A stretch of 64,000 nucleotides of DNA from Hydractinia symbiolongicarpus. Lineage: Eukaryota > Cnidaria > Hydrozoa > Anthoathecata > Hydractiniidae. Positions 38,134 through 51,812 of this stretch are shown here, piece by piece. Under the pieces are notes generated by a model, which saw only the letters and a list, made by a program, of their open reading frames with translations, ran no database searches and was not told the origin of the DNA. The position numbers and the translations under genes were made by a program. The stretch lies in NCBI RefSeq assembly GCF_029227915.1, contig NC_079884.1:23560001-23624000 (forward strand), given 5' to 3'. Each line of letters begins with the position of its first letter. Within the stretch, counting starts at the first letter, position 1.

Positions 38134-40079
38134 ATAGACGCATATTTCTAGAAACTCTTTTAATGGCATCTCTGACCTCTGTCTTAGGCTTTCGTGTTTT
38201 GGATGAGAAATATGTTTTAAATTGTTATCTGAAGTAATATTTTCTTTGAATATGGCAAATACAAAAACACACGCACACTTGTATCACAATATATGACCTT
38301 GAGAAGTCGAGAATCAAGTATAAGAACAAGAAAAACGTTTTGTAATGTTAATAAAGAGAACCTACAAGTACGATTGGAAGATTTTGAAATTCAGGAGAGG
38401 GTGTACAATTCTGTATCCTTAAGTTGTTAAGCTAACTATCGTGAAAAGCAAACTTTTTAAAACGCTTTAATAGGAAGAACTTTTTCCGAATAAAAACAGG
38501 CTATGTTAAGTAAAGGATTTTAATAATAATTTATGTTCATTCATTTTTTATCTTGTACTTATGTTAATATAAACTTGTAAATAATAACTATAATATACGA
38601 AGTTAATTTTTTTTATCTCGAATGGATTGTACCTCGTAATATATTTTAAACGACCGAGTTGTAACTTAAAACGTTATTTTAATAAGTTATTTCACCATGC
38701 ACTTTTTATTGTGTATTTTATGTTTATCAGCTTCTTCTCTAGTGGGGACTAAATATATCTCTCGTCTCGCCGTGACACAATGAAATAAAAAGACGAAGAG
38801 CTCTGGAACAAAGCATATCACTGCGTTGTCGATATTATTTGAGGCGATGGTGGCGATTTTGTTAAAGCATGTAAAACATATAGAAACATATAGAACATGC
38901 ACTTGAAACATATAGAAAGCAACGGTCAATCTTTCAAAGATAAAACGTCTACTATGCGAACAAATTAACTGCATGAAATAAAACAGTGGTGAGACCCGAG
39001 AAACAGTGACTTGCTACAAAAAGAACATGTTTTTTTAATCTGCTAGAAAATACCGAGGGTGTTTGTGTGTGCTTGAATAAGTAACATAAAGAATTTATCC
39101 GTATTATACATTCTCCTCTATTATTGTCCACATTAATGATACCTGACGCATCCTTAGTATTCGAACTCTTGTTCGGTTTGGTCTCCTAGCTTGACTTAGA
39201 TCTTCTTCTATAGGCGTTCCCCACCCAAAAGCTAGTATTACTCCTCAAATACCCTTTCCTTGTGTAATAAACTGTTTAATAATTCGTCTAGATTTTCTAC
39301 GACTACGGGGTGTAGGAGTATCATTCTTAGTCAGAACAGTTATGAGTAAAGAGTAAATAAATGTTATGTTGCCTTATCCGCCATGGGAACCCTACCCCCT
39401 GCATATGCCGGTCCTCAGATTACCGCTCGTGTCCCGAGCATCTCTATTTCGTGCATTTTTACCACAAATTAGCTAGTGATTTGGGAAAATGGTTTCTTGA
39501 TCCAGTAAAAGTAAACACATGTACTATTCTTATCTTTTTTAGTGTTCGTAAGTTTTAAAGTTGGTTATGATTACGACTAAACACTATACCAACTACTCTT
39601 AAAATACCACAGTCAGTGAGCGACTATTCATGACGAAAGTTTGAAGTTCTTTGAACGTTATCAAGCTAGCTAGCTAGCTAGTCTTTCTCTAGGATTTTCA
39701 GGGCCAGATATACGATTTAATGAATAGCTAGCTACAGATACTAATTTTCTGAATACAATTTAGAGAATTTTTTCTTAATATATAGCCAGCTAGCTACACG
39801 ATGAAACACTGTTGTATATATTCTGTCTTTTGATATAAAGTTGCAGATAATAAAAGGGACGTATTAAAAAAGGGCCGGTCGGATACTGGTAGCTACCATG
39901 TTGTGTATACAATCTCATGTATGTTCTGTCTTTTAATAAAAAGTTGCAGATAAAGAGGATCTATTAAAACAGGGCTTGATATATGGTAGGATTTGTGTTG
40001 TATGTATACTCTATATATATACGCTATCTTGCTAGCCTAACTATAGCTAATTAGATGAATTTCAGATTGGTCTACTTTT
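38134..40079. other. Intergenic stretch downstream of the DCDC1-like gene
   Basis: 3'UTR is expected at its start, with AATAAA at 38350-38355 as a possible poly(A) signal. The rest is AT-rich with runs of AGCT/TAGC (about 39663-39685) and no recognisable gene. Small open frames at 38687-38974 (minus) and 39361-39558 (plus) show no known features. Confidence 0.4.
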
Positions 40080-40345
40080 CTGCGGTAAGCTCTTTGGCTC
40101 TGGCGTTTGTGTGACAGATAAAAAGATGCTATAGGATTTGATGAAGAGAGGAATTTACCTGTGGATTTCTTCTCACAGGAACTTTGTTTGAGGTATTAAA
40201 CTATTATCAAGTTTAGATTGATGCCTTCTGATTTATTTGAATTCATTTAAAGTCATAGGAATGCCTTCATGAGGTGAAATGGAGTGATAATTACTTTGTT
40301 TCACCTAGCACTTTAATCTTTATTCCTGCCACGCATATAAGTTTC
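40080..40345. mobile_element. Second, diverged copy of the MITE at 6687-7145
   Basis: Sequence from 40082 (GCGGTAAGCTCTTTGGCTCT then GGCGTTTGTGTGACAGATAAAAAG) is similar to the left arm at about 6691. TTCCTGCCACGCA near 40322 matches the right arm in inverted orientation. There is no coding content. Confidence 0.5.
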
Positions 40346-40849
40346 ATGTTGTTAATAAAAAAGTTGAGAATTTTTAGCTCCCTTCCTTTGAAATAGGATT
40401 AAAGTATAAAATGCAGGACTGTTGGCAGCATGCTATATTTCTTGATACTTCGATGCTTATAATTGATAGTGGGTAATATACAATAGACTTGCCATGTTTT
40501 AAGAATATCATTAGAATGGAAAAAAACTTTAAGAGCAATTTTTCTAAAGAAGCCTAATTTTCTGTTGAGCACCCAGGCATTAAAATAGCAAGTATGGTTT
40601 TTTGATTGCTTTTGAAGCTGTTGAACAAATGTCATAAGTGTTCGTCAAATCCTCTCACAACGATGTGTGCAGTTTAACCATACGTTGCTTATCTATATAT
40701 TGTGACCAATTAGTTTACTGAGATTGTTGCAGCATGAAATGCCAAGTACAAACAAATATTCTTGTGTTTTCTTTGCACTTGTATATATATCTTGCAAATA
40801 TATAATCATTCATTATGCATGTTAGCTACAATTACAAAAAGCAAAAACC

Positions 40850-43800
40850 ATGATATCAGCTTGGAGAAAGCTTACAAAAAAGCAAGATGAAAAGCATGTT
40901 TTTCCAGTTGGTATTGCTCCTGTTGAGCAGTCAATGCAGAAAAAATATGCTAAAGGTGTTCAGTATAACAGTAAGTATTTGTGTTTTTTTTTATCTCCAG
41001 CCACTAACAAATCGCTGTCAAAAATAAACCCCTATTTTGTGACATTTAAAAAGAGGTGCTGGTGTGTGGCTTACACCTCATAAAAATTAAAAATTACATA
41101 GAGACTAGGATTTACCATAAAATAAAGAAAAAATAACTAATTTTTGTGGCTTACATAAGTTCCCTTTATGACTGTTTCTTTCAAATGCAAAAATGTGGCT
41201 GCATTTTTATGTGGCTTACAATTGTTAATGTAAGCCACGTTTATGACACGTACTACAAAAAATGCCTAATTTTTGTCTTGCAAATGTCACACATTTTTGG
41301 CAGTCATCAGTAAGATTTTCTGATTGTTTATGTTTTTTAGTGAAGGTAATTATAAAAGGGGATCGTAACACTGGTAAATCAACCCTGTTGCATCGTTTAA
41401 CTGGTGGGAAATTTAAGGAGGAGTATCTACCAACACATGAAATACAGGTATTTTTTATTTTTTTTACTGTGATATGTATATTATTGATACAATGCATCAC
41501 AGTGTATATAGCTTTTACTATTTAAATTTTTTTTCAAAGAAGTTAAAATGAAGAAGGAATTTTTTTAACTTTGAAATTAAAAAGTAAAAATAAAACTCCA
41601 TAATATAGCTGTCATGGTTTAAGAAAAGTTCTAAAAAGTGTCTAAAAAATGAAACAGGAACCAGATAAAGGATTCTTTCAATGTTAAATTTTATTTATAT
41701 ACAGATAATTTCGTTGTAGGTGGCAAATGTGAACTGGAATTACAGAGGTTTGTTTAGCCTTATTTATAACTTTACTGTATTAACATTCATGCAGAAGCAG
41801 AGTTACACAGCGCAAACTCGGTGTTCGCCTAAGAAGAAATTGGGTTGCCTAATGTCTTTCTTGAATCTTTGTATTTGAGTTCCGTTTTCATGCAGCTATG
41901 AAAGTTATGTTGTGGTCTCTCCTTCTGAAGTGCTTTGTTGAGTCTAGACGATTTTTCTGTGTGTTAAGGTACTAATCATCCTATTTGATATTCAGTCCAT
42001 ACATTTTGGTAAACGTGGCAAGAAGGACCTTTTTCTAATGTTCTATTGCTATTACTTGTAGGTGCAGATGATATAGTCAAAGTTGAAGTTTGGGATATTG
42101 TTGATAAAAGTATGTTGTCACTATAATAATGTTTAGTATGTTCTGGTAATAAAACAGCGTGCTTTTACAATTTTTATTTAGTTTCAGTGTTCCTTTTTAC
42201 AACCTATATTTCTGGTAGATAAAATCAGACCTTCCAAATGTTTTTATGTTCCATAAGTATTTGTGTTGTCCTCTGTTTCAATTCTTTTGTTTGCTTCATG
42301 TTAAAAGGTTTAATGTTTATCTAATTCCCAGTTTATAGTCAAGATGATTGGTGAGCTACTCCAAGTGTATTCATTTTTGTTTATATTTTAATACGCATTT
42401 TGCATAAGTTTCTTCATGGAAGTAACACTGAAGAAGAAAAATAAATTTTGTTTCACCTTTGAAAATTTCAAAGCATTTCAAATCAACTCTTCACCATACA
42501 GAAGCCTTTAGTTAATAAACACTTTAGACATTTTGGGTTGAATCCATTATTGTGAAAAACTACTCTGTTATAACCACCTACCGATTTTAAGTTTCAATAA
42601 CTAATTGGTTTTTCTAGACTTACCCCTAGTTGCATGTACTTTTATAGTTTGAAATATTATTAGATATTACAAAAAGTTTAATCTCTTTGCAGATAGTGTC
42701 TATGTGTTGTGCTTCGTTAAGGTTTGTTATAGTTTGATTTTTTCACACAGTATCTTTGAATCGACTACTTTTACTTGCTGAATTATATTAATTTTTGTGA
42801 TCGCCCTTGTCCCTCACTTTTCCTCTTTGGCAAAAACACTTCACTTCTTCATTAAGACATTTCTCCTAGCAAAACCATCTCTCTTCTGAACAAAGACGCT
42901 TTTCATCCTAAATCTTTTTAAATGCTTCCCATACTCATCGAAACATTTCTTAAAACAAGACAAAAAAAACATCTCTTATTCAGAAAGTTCCTTTTTGTGA
43001 AAATTAGTTTTCGCCACATGTTTGTTCTGGAATTTTTACAAATTAAAAATTCTTAATTTATTTATAAAATTAAATTTCCATAATAAAAACTTTGTTTTAG
43101 TACCATAAATAAAGTCTGTGTTTTTTTCCTTGTTTTTAATCCATTTTTTGTCCTGTTTTGTCCTTTTTTTTGCTATATGTTTTGTCCTGGCTGTGCGATG
43201 CTTAACATGCAAGTTATAAGACATGAACAACTTAATTGTAGGTTCGCGAAAACGAACTCAGAGTGACTCACTTAAAATAACGAATGATGAAGTTCAGGTA
43301 AGCTGTTATAGACGATTACTACTACAATTTGTTATTACTAATTGTAGTAGTTACAATTAGTCATTACTACAATTAGTGTAAGGTTCGTTTTAAAAGCGCT
43401 TTAAATGGGACCATACTAGCTGTTTTTATGAAACCATTGATAATATGGTACAACAAAGTATTTTAATATAGGCTTATCACCACTCCTGGATTCCTGAAAA
43501 AAATTTGTGTTCAAGCGGTAGAAACGTAAAATAAAGAAAATATCAAGAACTGAAGGGTACTAATTCAGCTGACGCATCACTGTTTCTTAGTGTCGTAATA
43601 AAGGCTTAAACTGATACCGATGATTTTTTTTCTGGTTTTTATACATGTAAATGGTAATTTACAGAATGCTGCTTTAAATTCCCATCATTTTTCCATCTGT
43701 CACCATTACTTTGTAGGAGTCACCAACTGATGGAATGGCGTTGGATGCAGAGCTTATAAATGTTTACAAAGGAACGCATGGTGTCATATTGACCATGGAT

Positions 43801-46800
43801 ATATCAAAAAATTGGTATTGTGTTGTATTTCAAATTAATGAATTTTATATGAGTTTTTTGACATGCCAAATCTTTGTAAATAAATTATTATTGAAATTGT
43901 TTATTATTGAAATTGTTTACCCAGGGTAGCCTTTCAGTTCCTATTGATACTGCTATCAACAAGGGTTCTGCGAAGTAGGTGGTAGTGCATTTAAAGCTTT
44001 CATTTGAGCTACAAAAGTTGTGAAAGCACAGCAATCGCTCAACTAGACACCTGCCTTAGATACCAATCCTATTCTCATGCTAAACGCTAAGCAGAAAGAT
44101 TAGATTCACAATTTTATAGTCCCTGGCATAATTGGTCAGACCTCCTGCACTGGAAGCAAGCGCTCTACCACAAGGCTACCAGTTGGTGACTGGTAACCTT
44201 GTGTTAATAATATTGTCTTAATATGTCTAATTTTATGTACTGCGTTTAATAACTTAACAATCTTAATAAAGTATTTTTTTTATCAATTTTAGGACATGGC
44301 TGTATGTCCAACGCGAACTAGAAAAGATACCATACCATATACCTGTTCTTGTGATGGTATGCAGTTGATAAAAAAACTTTTTTCTTGTTCTTCCTTTCTT
44401 TCTTTCTTTTGTTTATTTTTTTGTTTGTATATTTATTTACTTATTTGTTTATTCATTATTTTAAAATTAATTTTAGGCTAACTTTCGTGACATGGGTGAT
44501 CATAGAGTTGTTCCCACTGATGAAATAGTCGCTCACCTCGAGCATCTTGATCGGTAAGTGTGTATGCACATTCTTGCATGTTATTGATGCTATAAAAATT
44601 TTGCTAATACCAATAGAACTTATTGATAGTCACATCTCCTAAAAATCTTTTAAATAACTTTAACAAACGAAGAGTCGATAAAATTTTGACCAAAAAAATT
44701 CCTCCTAAAATCCCCTTTAAATTATCCTTGCCTTGTTTTTTTCATTTCTAAGTAGTATCTTTTTTTTATCGTGTTTGAAAAGAGAGTAACCAGTATGTTT
44801 GAATTCTCAAATTCTCCCAAAATCTCCTAATTTATAAAATTTTAAATCTGCCACTATCCTGTAAAAAATCTTTTTAGATAGATCATTAACTCTTCAGGCT
44901 AGACCTTACATTGTCTTATTTTTTGTTTGACAGGCCGAGTGGCTCAGCTGAGGTGTATTTTACGGAGGCATCAATGAAACATGGATTTGGACTGCAGTTT
45001 ATTTACAGGTTTCTGAACATGCCATTTCTTATATTACAGGTAGGTATTGTTTCCTTTGATTTCGACAATATGGTTTCAAATTTTTTTAGGAGTATTAAAA
45101 ATCCACTTTTAGCTCGTGGGTCAAAGTCTAGCAGTGTGATGATGTAATCTGTCTAAAGTATGTATAACCCGTTTTAAACTAAAACGGACATTGTTTACTC
45201 AATTTTTTTAGAGGGAAACTTTACTACGACAACTAGAAGCTAATACTTTGGAAATCGAGGTTTGTGATTTTTTTATGTTTTTAAATTAATATCTGTTGTC
45301 TGTCTCTGCACAATTTTATAGTCGTGCTACGGATATGATATATTCACGGGATAACAGTTAGTTATGTATTTTAATCCACGGTCTAATGACTAGTTATGTT
45401 TATTAATCCACGGTCTAATGACTAGTTATGTTTATAAATCCATGGGCTAATAACAAGTTATGTTTACTAATCTTGGAATCAATCTATTGTTAGGCACAAT
45501 TTGAAATTTTATCTCACAGTTACCTTGCAAATAACCATAACCAACCTCTTGCTTTCCTGGTTATTACAGATAAAGTTATTTTTTTTTTTGTAGGACACAA
45601 GAGAAAGTCTTAGCATTGATACTACGTCTAGTGATCAGGATTACGGATTGTATGTTGTTGTTGCTTTTGTGTTTTAATATATTTTTAAATAATTTCCTGG
45701 CAATACTGTACAAATAAGCAAATTCCCTGAAGTGAAACTTCACATCATTGTCTTGCTTACTTTATAAACCTGCGCGATGACTGTTGATAACTGTTCAACA
45801 GTCTATTAAATATCAAAGTATGGTGTTTAACGGTGTTATCCTGCATAGATTAAGCACAAGCTACTAGATGCAAGACTTTAAAAACTGAAAAATTGAGTCT
45901 AAGTGTCACATGGAAAACCTGGAGAAAAGAAGACTCACAAAGAAATCACTTCTATAGAATTTTTTTAACTCCATTGTTTCGTATTGAAATATACACTTTA
46001 TACAGAGACTTAACTAACCAGTTCTTTGACCTGATAAATGCTACTGTTAAGAAATTATTATGGAAATATGTTTCTAAGAGAAAAGAAACAGCCTGCCTCG
46101 TTAAGATTTCGCTCAATTCTACAAAGATCTCGGTTACACAAGATAAAATTCTCTGGTGGAAACACCACAGTGATGTCTCCCAGTGCGCAGGCTAAGTATT
46201 TATTCTATGATGTAAACAAGGTTCGGCATATTAAAAAACAAATTTTGATCAAGAAGCTGTTTACCTGACCGTGCTGGCACAATAGATTAGGCAAATTTGC
46301 CTTTTCTGAGCGAATTCCCTTTAATTTTTGTTACTTTTGTATTTTGTTTCCCCTCTACTACTATAACCAGCATAAAAATACATTTTTGCCTCCGATTTAC
46401 ATAATTTGTAGAACAAGAAAAAAAATCAATTTTACTGTTTCCCTTATGGGTACCAGTTCTGTTTTTTAAAAATTCGAAGTTGAATACGTTTACGTATGCA
46501 AGGCTTCTAGCAACCCTCACTTATTCATTTACACTTATTGATTTATTGTCATAATGACAGAATGTCCCTAGTTTCTGAAGTGTCAATAACTATTTATAGA
46601 TTTAAAGATATGATGACGGAAACTCTAAATCCAACTATATTAGAAAGTAATTCAACCAATCCATCTCCTTCTGAACAAAGAAAAGAAGGTATCTCTCACA
46701 AATCTCTACTTTAATCATTCTTTGTATTTTATTGAGTGATGTTTTCGAGGGGTAGAATGTTCACAGTTTTGACCTACTGAGAAATTTATTTATTTATCTC

Positions 46801-49800
46801 ACGAGAGGTTTAATTTCGTCTACTAGCCTATTTTGAATTTTTTGCAGGGATTTAGTTTCGTGAATGGCCTGTTCTCCGGTATTTTATTTGGCATTAAGTT
46901 TGTAGAAGAACTCTGATTGAATCAATTTGCCATGTTTTACCCCGACGCAGTTTCTCGTTATAATTTTTCTAATACATTTCAACTAAAAACGTCACATCAA
47001 AACAAAGAAGAATTTTCATGCATCGTTTTTCTTTCGTGGGTGGCGAATTTATTTTCGCAGTTAAGGCCAAATCATATTTTTCACCTGGACTTATTTTCGC
47101 AAATCTTTCGAGAATCCACGAAATGCCGCGAACATAAGATTTCTCACAATAACATATTTCCTTCTTCGATATAGCGCTTTTTGTACAAGATTTCTGCTTA
47201 AACTAACAGCTCAGAATAGCTTGAATCGTTGGGTTAGGAATCCTTTGGTTACTCTTGTTTGTTTAACTGGTGGTCAGTTCCACCAGCCCTTAGAAGTATT
47301 AAATCAGATAACGTGACTTATTCATCATTCTTTACTAAAGAAACCTTGAAATGTTAGTTTCGCAAAAAAACTTTTTGTCTAGTTATGATACTTGGTAACT
47401 CGTTGAGTTTGCAGCCTTCCCTTCCCATAATTTTGAGTGTTTGACAGCACCATATTTGTGTCTTTCTTAATCTACCTTGATCGTGGCTGAAGATTTTATT
47501 TGTGTTTGTGTGCTAAAAACATGGAATATAAAGAAGAAGAAAAACACTTTTAAATACAATAAAAATCTTTGAAAAATCCTTTAAAAGTGTTTTATAAGTT
47601 TTTGTGGAGTAAACGCGTTTGTTTTAGAAACCATATAAGTTTTTCAATTTGTTCGATTCTATTTATTTATTTTATTTGATCTTGCATAGAACCTGCTCGA
47701 ACCAGTACTGACGACACGGAAACACCAACACCAAAACCAACTCCAACGCAATCGAAGAGTGACTCCACCCCGAAACAATTGCCAGTAGCAACTGTCCCGC
47801 CAACAGTTCATGTAACTGAAACACCAAAACCAAGTATATTTCAAGCATACAAGGCGAAATTGTTTGGCGGAGGTGATGCGACACCTAAAAAAGGTTTTTA
47901 AAATTTTTAAAACTGTTGTCGTTGTGGCGTTTTTTATTTGTTATTGTTTTTTTATGTGTTTCATGTTTTTCGATACCTCCTAAAAAGATGTATGCTGTTG
48001 TCATTCTAATGTGATTGCTTTTTTGGTAGATTACAGATTTTAAAGGCGTAAAAGCCAATATATTGATTAAGGGAACTCCATCATATTTAGGATTGCCTTG
48101 GAAAATGAAACTCTGTTCATATTTTTACCTGTGTTAAAATGGAGAAAAGGGTGTTTTCGAAAATATTTATTTCTGAAAAAATGGGATAGGGATGGGGGTG
48201 AGAGCCAATGCCACAACCTCAACACGGGTTTTTCGGTCCTGAATTAACAATATTTGTGTTATTTTCAAAATTTAAAGTATAAATTGTGTAATCTAGTAAC
48301 ATCTGTTCGGTTCCTCACAGTGAGGTACGTATGGGTGGATATAATTAAGTGTATGTGTGAAAACAATAAACGGTATGTGTGAACATGGTTTGTTTATAGA
48401 AGAAGTTAAAATACCAAAAGAAAACTCAGATGATGCGCCTCCTATAGATGATTTTAATCCGGGTGAACTTGATGATGATTTTCTTGCTGGTGGTGGCAGT
48501 GGCGTTTCAAGTCAAAACCGTCGAATGAAAACGATGTCAGAAAGTGATGACGACGACGGCGGAAATCCGATGGTAGCTGGGTTTGAGGATTTGGAATCCG
48601 ATAACGAACCCGTATTCGAACAGCAATTCTCAATAGAAGCAGACTTTGATGACCTGAGCGATGACGAGCGTACGAAACTGGAAGAAAGTGAAGTGTCAAT
48701 TATTGCGCAAATTAAATCGAGTAAAGCAAAAAATAAAAAACAAGATACAGACTCACCCATAGATGATATTATTCACGACACGCAATCGTTAGCTGTTAGC
48801 GAAAAAAAGGAGTACGATGATATCGAAGAAGACGGAGAGCATGGAGGAGAGCAACGCGTAGAAGAAGCGAAAAGTGTTGTGGACACAAATATATCTCTAG
48901 TTGAGCAAAAACAAGATAACTCGAACACGGTTGCTTATATAACTAATGACACCAGCCTTAATACTGATAATAAAACGTCAAAGAAGAAGCGTGTTGAAAT
49001 AAAAATAGAAAATGTTTCACGTGTTCACCAGGATAGCAATAAGCAGGAGGGGGAGGATGAGGAGGAGGATGAGGTTTATGTTATTGCAGATGATGTTGAC
49101 GTGGAAAATGAATGGATGAAAAATAATGACGAAAGTGATAACGAAAGTGACGTCGAGGTTAAAACAACGGAAAAGAAAGCAGCTGAACCGTCTGTAAGAA
49201 GGAATCACTTTTTTAGTTAATAATTCCCAATTAAAATGGAATGGAAATATATTAATCACTTATTTTTATTTTTAGGTTAACTCAACAGAAGCAGTGACGG
49301 AAAGGTGAGAAATATTGATGCACGTCATGACATATGTAATTATTAGTTTTTCTCTTCAAGAAGTATGAGGACAACTTCCAGACCACGTTTTAACTAGTGA
49401 TAAGAAATTGTTCAAACTCGAATAATGTCAGTACAACGTATAGCATTTTCACTACACGTCGATATGCAGGATTCTTACGTCAAGGCGGTACTCAAAATAG
49501 CGTTAGCACTACGTTTAGTAATTTCTCTTCAGAGTACTACGTAGTGCTTTTACGTCACGACGGCACGCAACATTTCCTGGCACGACAATATGCATTATGG
49601 TTACGTAACGTCTGTTTGTCTGATTTTATTTAGTGTTACAGATACTTCTTTGCAATTTAATGTAGACGAACTGGAAATGTTTATGACTAACCAGTTGCAG
49701 AGAAATGGTGAGAGTTTTGTAAACTTTGTTTCGTGTTTGTTTTTTCTCGACAAAATCAAAAATTTTTATCCAAACAGCATTGCTATAATTGATTTGATTT

Positions 49801-51812
49801 GTCGCTTTTGATTGGTAATGGGAAAAACAGCGAAATGACCATATTAACTTGGTCATTCGCAAAATTAAATCTGCGTTGAGATTAATCCAAGATACCGCAG
49901 AATATCTTTACCTTTGACACGTGGTATTGTTCTTTTAAGTGGAGGTATCTTTAACATTTTTGGTATATCAACATTCATCTGTAAGCCATAACGACATGTC
50001 CTTAGACAAGTATTATCATAACAGGTTGCTGTTTTGTCACCTCATCATCAATCCATCATTGAATGCGTAGAGCTGTTATCAATAGAAATTTTTTCGATAT
50101 AAAAACACAGCATTGCCCAGTTTTCAAAGGCATTTTTGGCGAAGAATTGATATTCAAATTTACCATTAAATCTTTCTGCGTAAAGTTATTTAGTGACACT
50201 TATCACGTAGCAAATCAGGTAAATGATCAGTTTCGTACCCAGAAAAGAACAAGGGAGTGGAAATCAATTTTTAAATACGACATTCGTGACATATTGAAAA
50301 AATGAAGTAATTTAAATCTCGATTTCTGCGAAAGTTTTTTTTTCTTCTTGACACTTCGATCAATCGCAAAAGCTCAAAAATATTTTCCATATTAAGTTCA
50401 GAAACCTCTTATATGAAATTACCTTGAGCTGTAGGCATCAATGATTCGATAAGATTGAGAAAATTTGACCTCCCTTCTAAGGACATTGATGGATTATGGA
50501 CGTTTTAAATGACAAATGAGTGAGACTTAATAAAAATATCGCAATTTTGATCTTGCCACGACAATTTCTTGCCTTTGGGCACACACTTATTTTTAAGAAT
50601 ATTTAACTTAACCATTAAGTTGGAAATGCTTTGAAAGTTTTGACAGTATTATTTTTGCGGATGGATTTAATTTCCATCCAATCATAATTTTGCGAAAGTG
50701 GCGAAAATCCGTAAAAATTTAACCAGTGTTTTATTTTATATCTTTAAGTTATTAAATTTTTTAGTTGAGCCTGAGGTTGCTCCCTCTGAAGAATCACCAA
50801 AAGTAAAAAAGAAGAAGAAAAAAAAGACCGCTACGAGTGATGAAACAACAGAGGTGCAAATCGAAAACGTTTTACTTTTTTTTATTTTTCTGAACTCCTG
50901 ATACACTTCTTGTTTTGTAAATAATTAATCTTTTCGCTCCAACATTGTTTAGCTAGTCATTGTTTAACTGGGTATATCGGTTATTGTTTATTTCCAAAGT
51001 ATTTTAAAATGAGTCAAAAGTAAAGTGAAAACCTTAAAATTCGTGTAGGTTAAAGGTGCAAAAGTGGTGTCTTTGAGAAACTATAGTTGAACTCAATTTT
51101 GCAGGACGGAAATTGTTTTTTTTATTTAAACAATTATTTACCAAGCAAATTGTTTAATTTTGGATCAATTTATTTGCCCCGTGCGAATTATTCAGCAATT
51201 GTTTAAACTTCTGGCAATTTTTGGGCCGTTTGACTAAATTTGTTTATATAAAAAAAATATCAAAAACAAACATAGAAAACAAACATACAATGGTGGTATA
51301 GTGATAAAGCTAATCCGGGTTTTGTAGAGTAAATTATAATGCTATGATTATATTCTAGTGCTTAGGGAAAGTTGTTTTTGCAATAATTGAATATGAATAT
51401 TGAATATGAACTTTAAATGCGAATATCTTAAGGACGAGAGCTTTTTTATTAAATTTAGAAACACTCGTTATGCTTCTCTTAAATCTACAATATAACTTCG
51501 ACATTATTTTTTACTTGAAATTCTTTTGAATTCTCCTCCCAAGGAAAGTTATATAAAGCGGGTGTTTATAAGCAAAACATATTTGCTCTGTTTATAGACA
51601 AAACACATTTGCTCTGTTTATAGACACCACCAAGTGAAAAGAAAAAGAAAAAGAAAAAGAAGGTTACAGAAGGAACTGAGAATGAAACACCGGTGTCAAC
51701 AAAAACTAAAAAAGTAAAAAGTTCAGATACTTCTACGACTGAAAAGAAGAAGAAAAAAACTAAAAAAGCTCCACCGAAGTCAGAGTTAGACTCATTCTTT
51801 GATGAAATGTGA
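40850..51812 (+). CDS. RABL6: Rab-like protein 6 (RABL6/RBEL1/Parf family) GTPase, 18 coding exons, 758 residues
   Basis: Exons: 40850-40970, 41341-41447, 41720-41747, 42062-42109, 43242-43297, 43717-43814, 44293-44356, 44477-44553, 44934-45039, 45212-45259, 45594-45649, 46600-46688, 47690-47893, 48400-49193, 49276-49304, 49634-49707, 50765-50853, 51624-51812. All phases agree, total 2,277 nt. The N-terminal G domain holds the P-loop GDRNTGKS (residues 48-55) after the family signature AKGVQYNMK, then VEVWDIVDK in place of a classical DxxG, and NFRDMG in the position of the NKxD-type base-binding motif. Known of the family: large Rab-like GTPases with a long disordered C-terminus, implicated in growth control and interaction with the ARF tumour suppressor. 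The tail here is Pro/Thr-rich (about 300-365), very acidic with the conserved block GGNPMVAGF (421-429), then Lys-rich, and ends in ELDSFFDEM, similar to the vertebrate end. Length and order match the family well, and a cytosolic/nuclear location is inferred. Confidence 0.95.
44134..44201 (-). repeat. tRNA-like sequence, probably the head of a SINE, in a RABL6 intron
   Basis: On the minus strand TAGCCTTGTGGTAGAGCGCT is very close to a pol III A box in a tRNA D-arm. It is followed by an anticodon-arm-like CTTGCTTCCAGTGCAGG and GGTC. No good B box (GGTTCGAATCC) follows, so it is not an intact tRNA. The start of the tRNA-like part is also mirrored as a hairpin (44171-44201, CAAGGCTACCAG with CTGGTAACCTTG). 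Confidence 0.45.
45360..45473 (+). repeat. 32-bp tandem repeat, about 3.5 copies, in a RABL6 intron
   Basis: Units begin GTTATGT at 45361, 45393, 45425 and 45457, and contain AATCCACGGTCTAATGACTA with later changes. Confidence 0.75.
51572..51623 (+). other. 26-bp tandem duplication of the last RABL6 3' splice site
   Basis: TTTGCTCTGTTTATAGACA occurs twice, with the two TAG acceptors ending at 51597 and 51623, 26 bp apart. Only the downstream site keeps the frame that ends in ELDSFFDEM, so it was taken as the main site. Use of the upstream one would shift frame and end the protein after about 40 different residues. Confidence 0.75.

Noticed and set aside
46038-46268. Open frame in a RABL6 intron with a basic stretch (FRSILQRSRLHKIKFSGG)
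   Set aside because: It looks somewhat protein-like but has no fitting splice sites for RABL6 and no recognised family; left out as unsupported.
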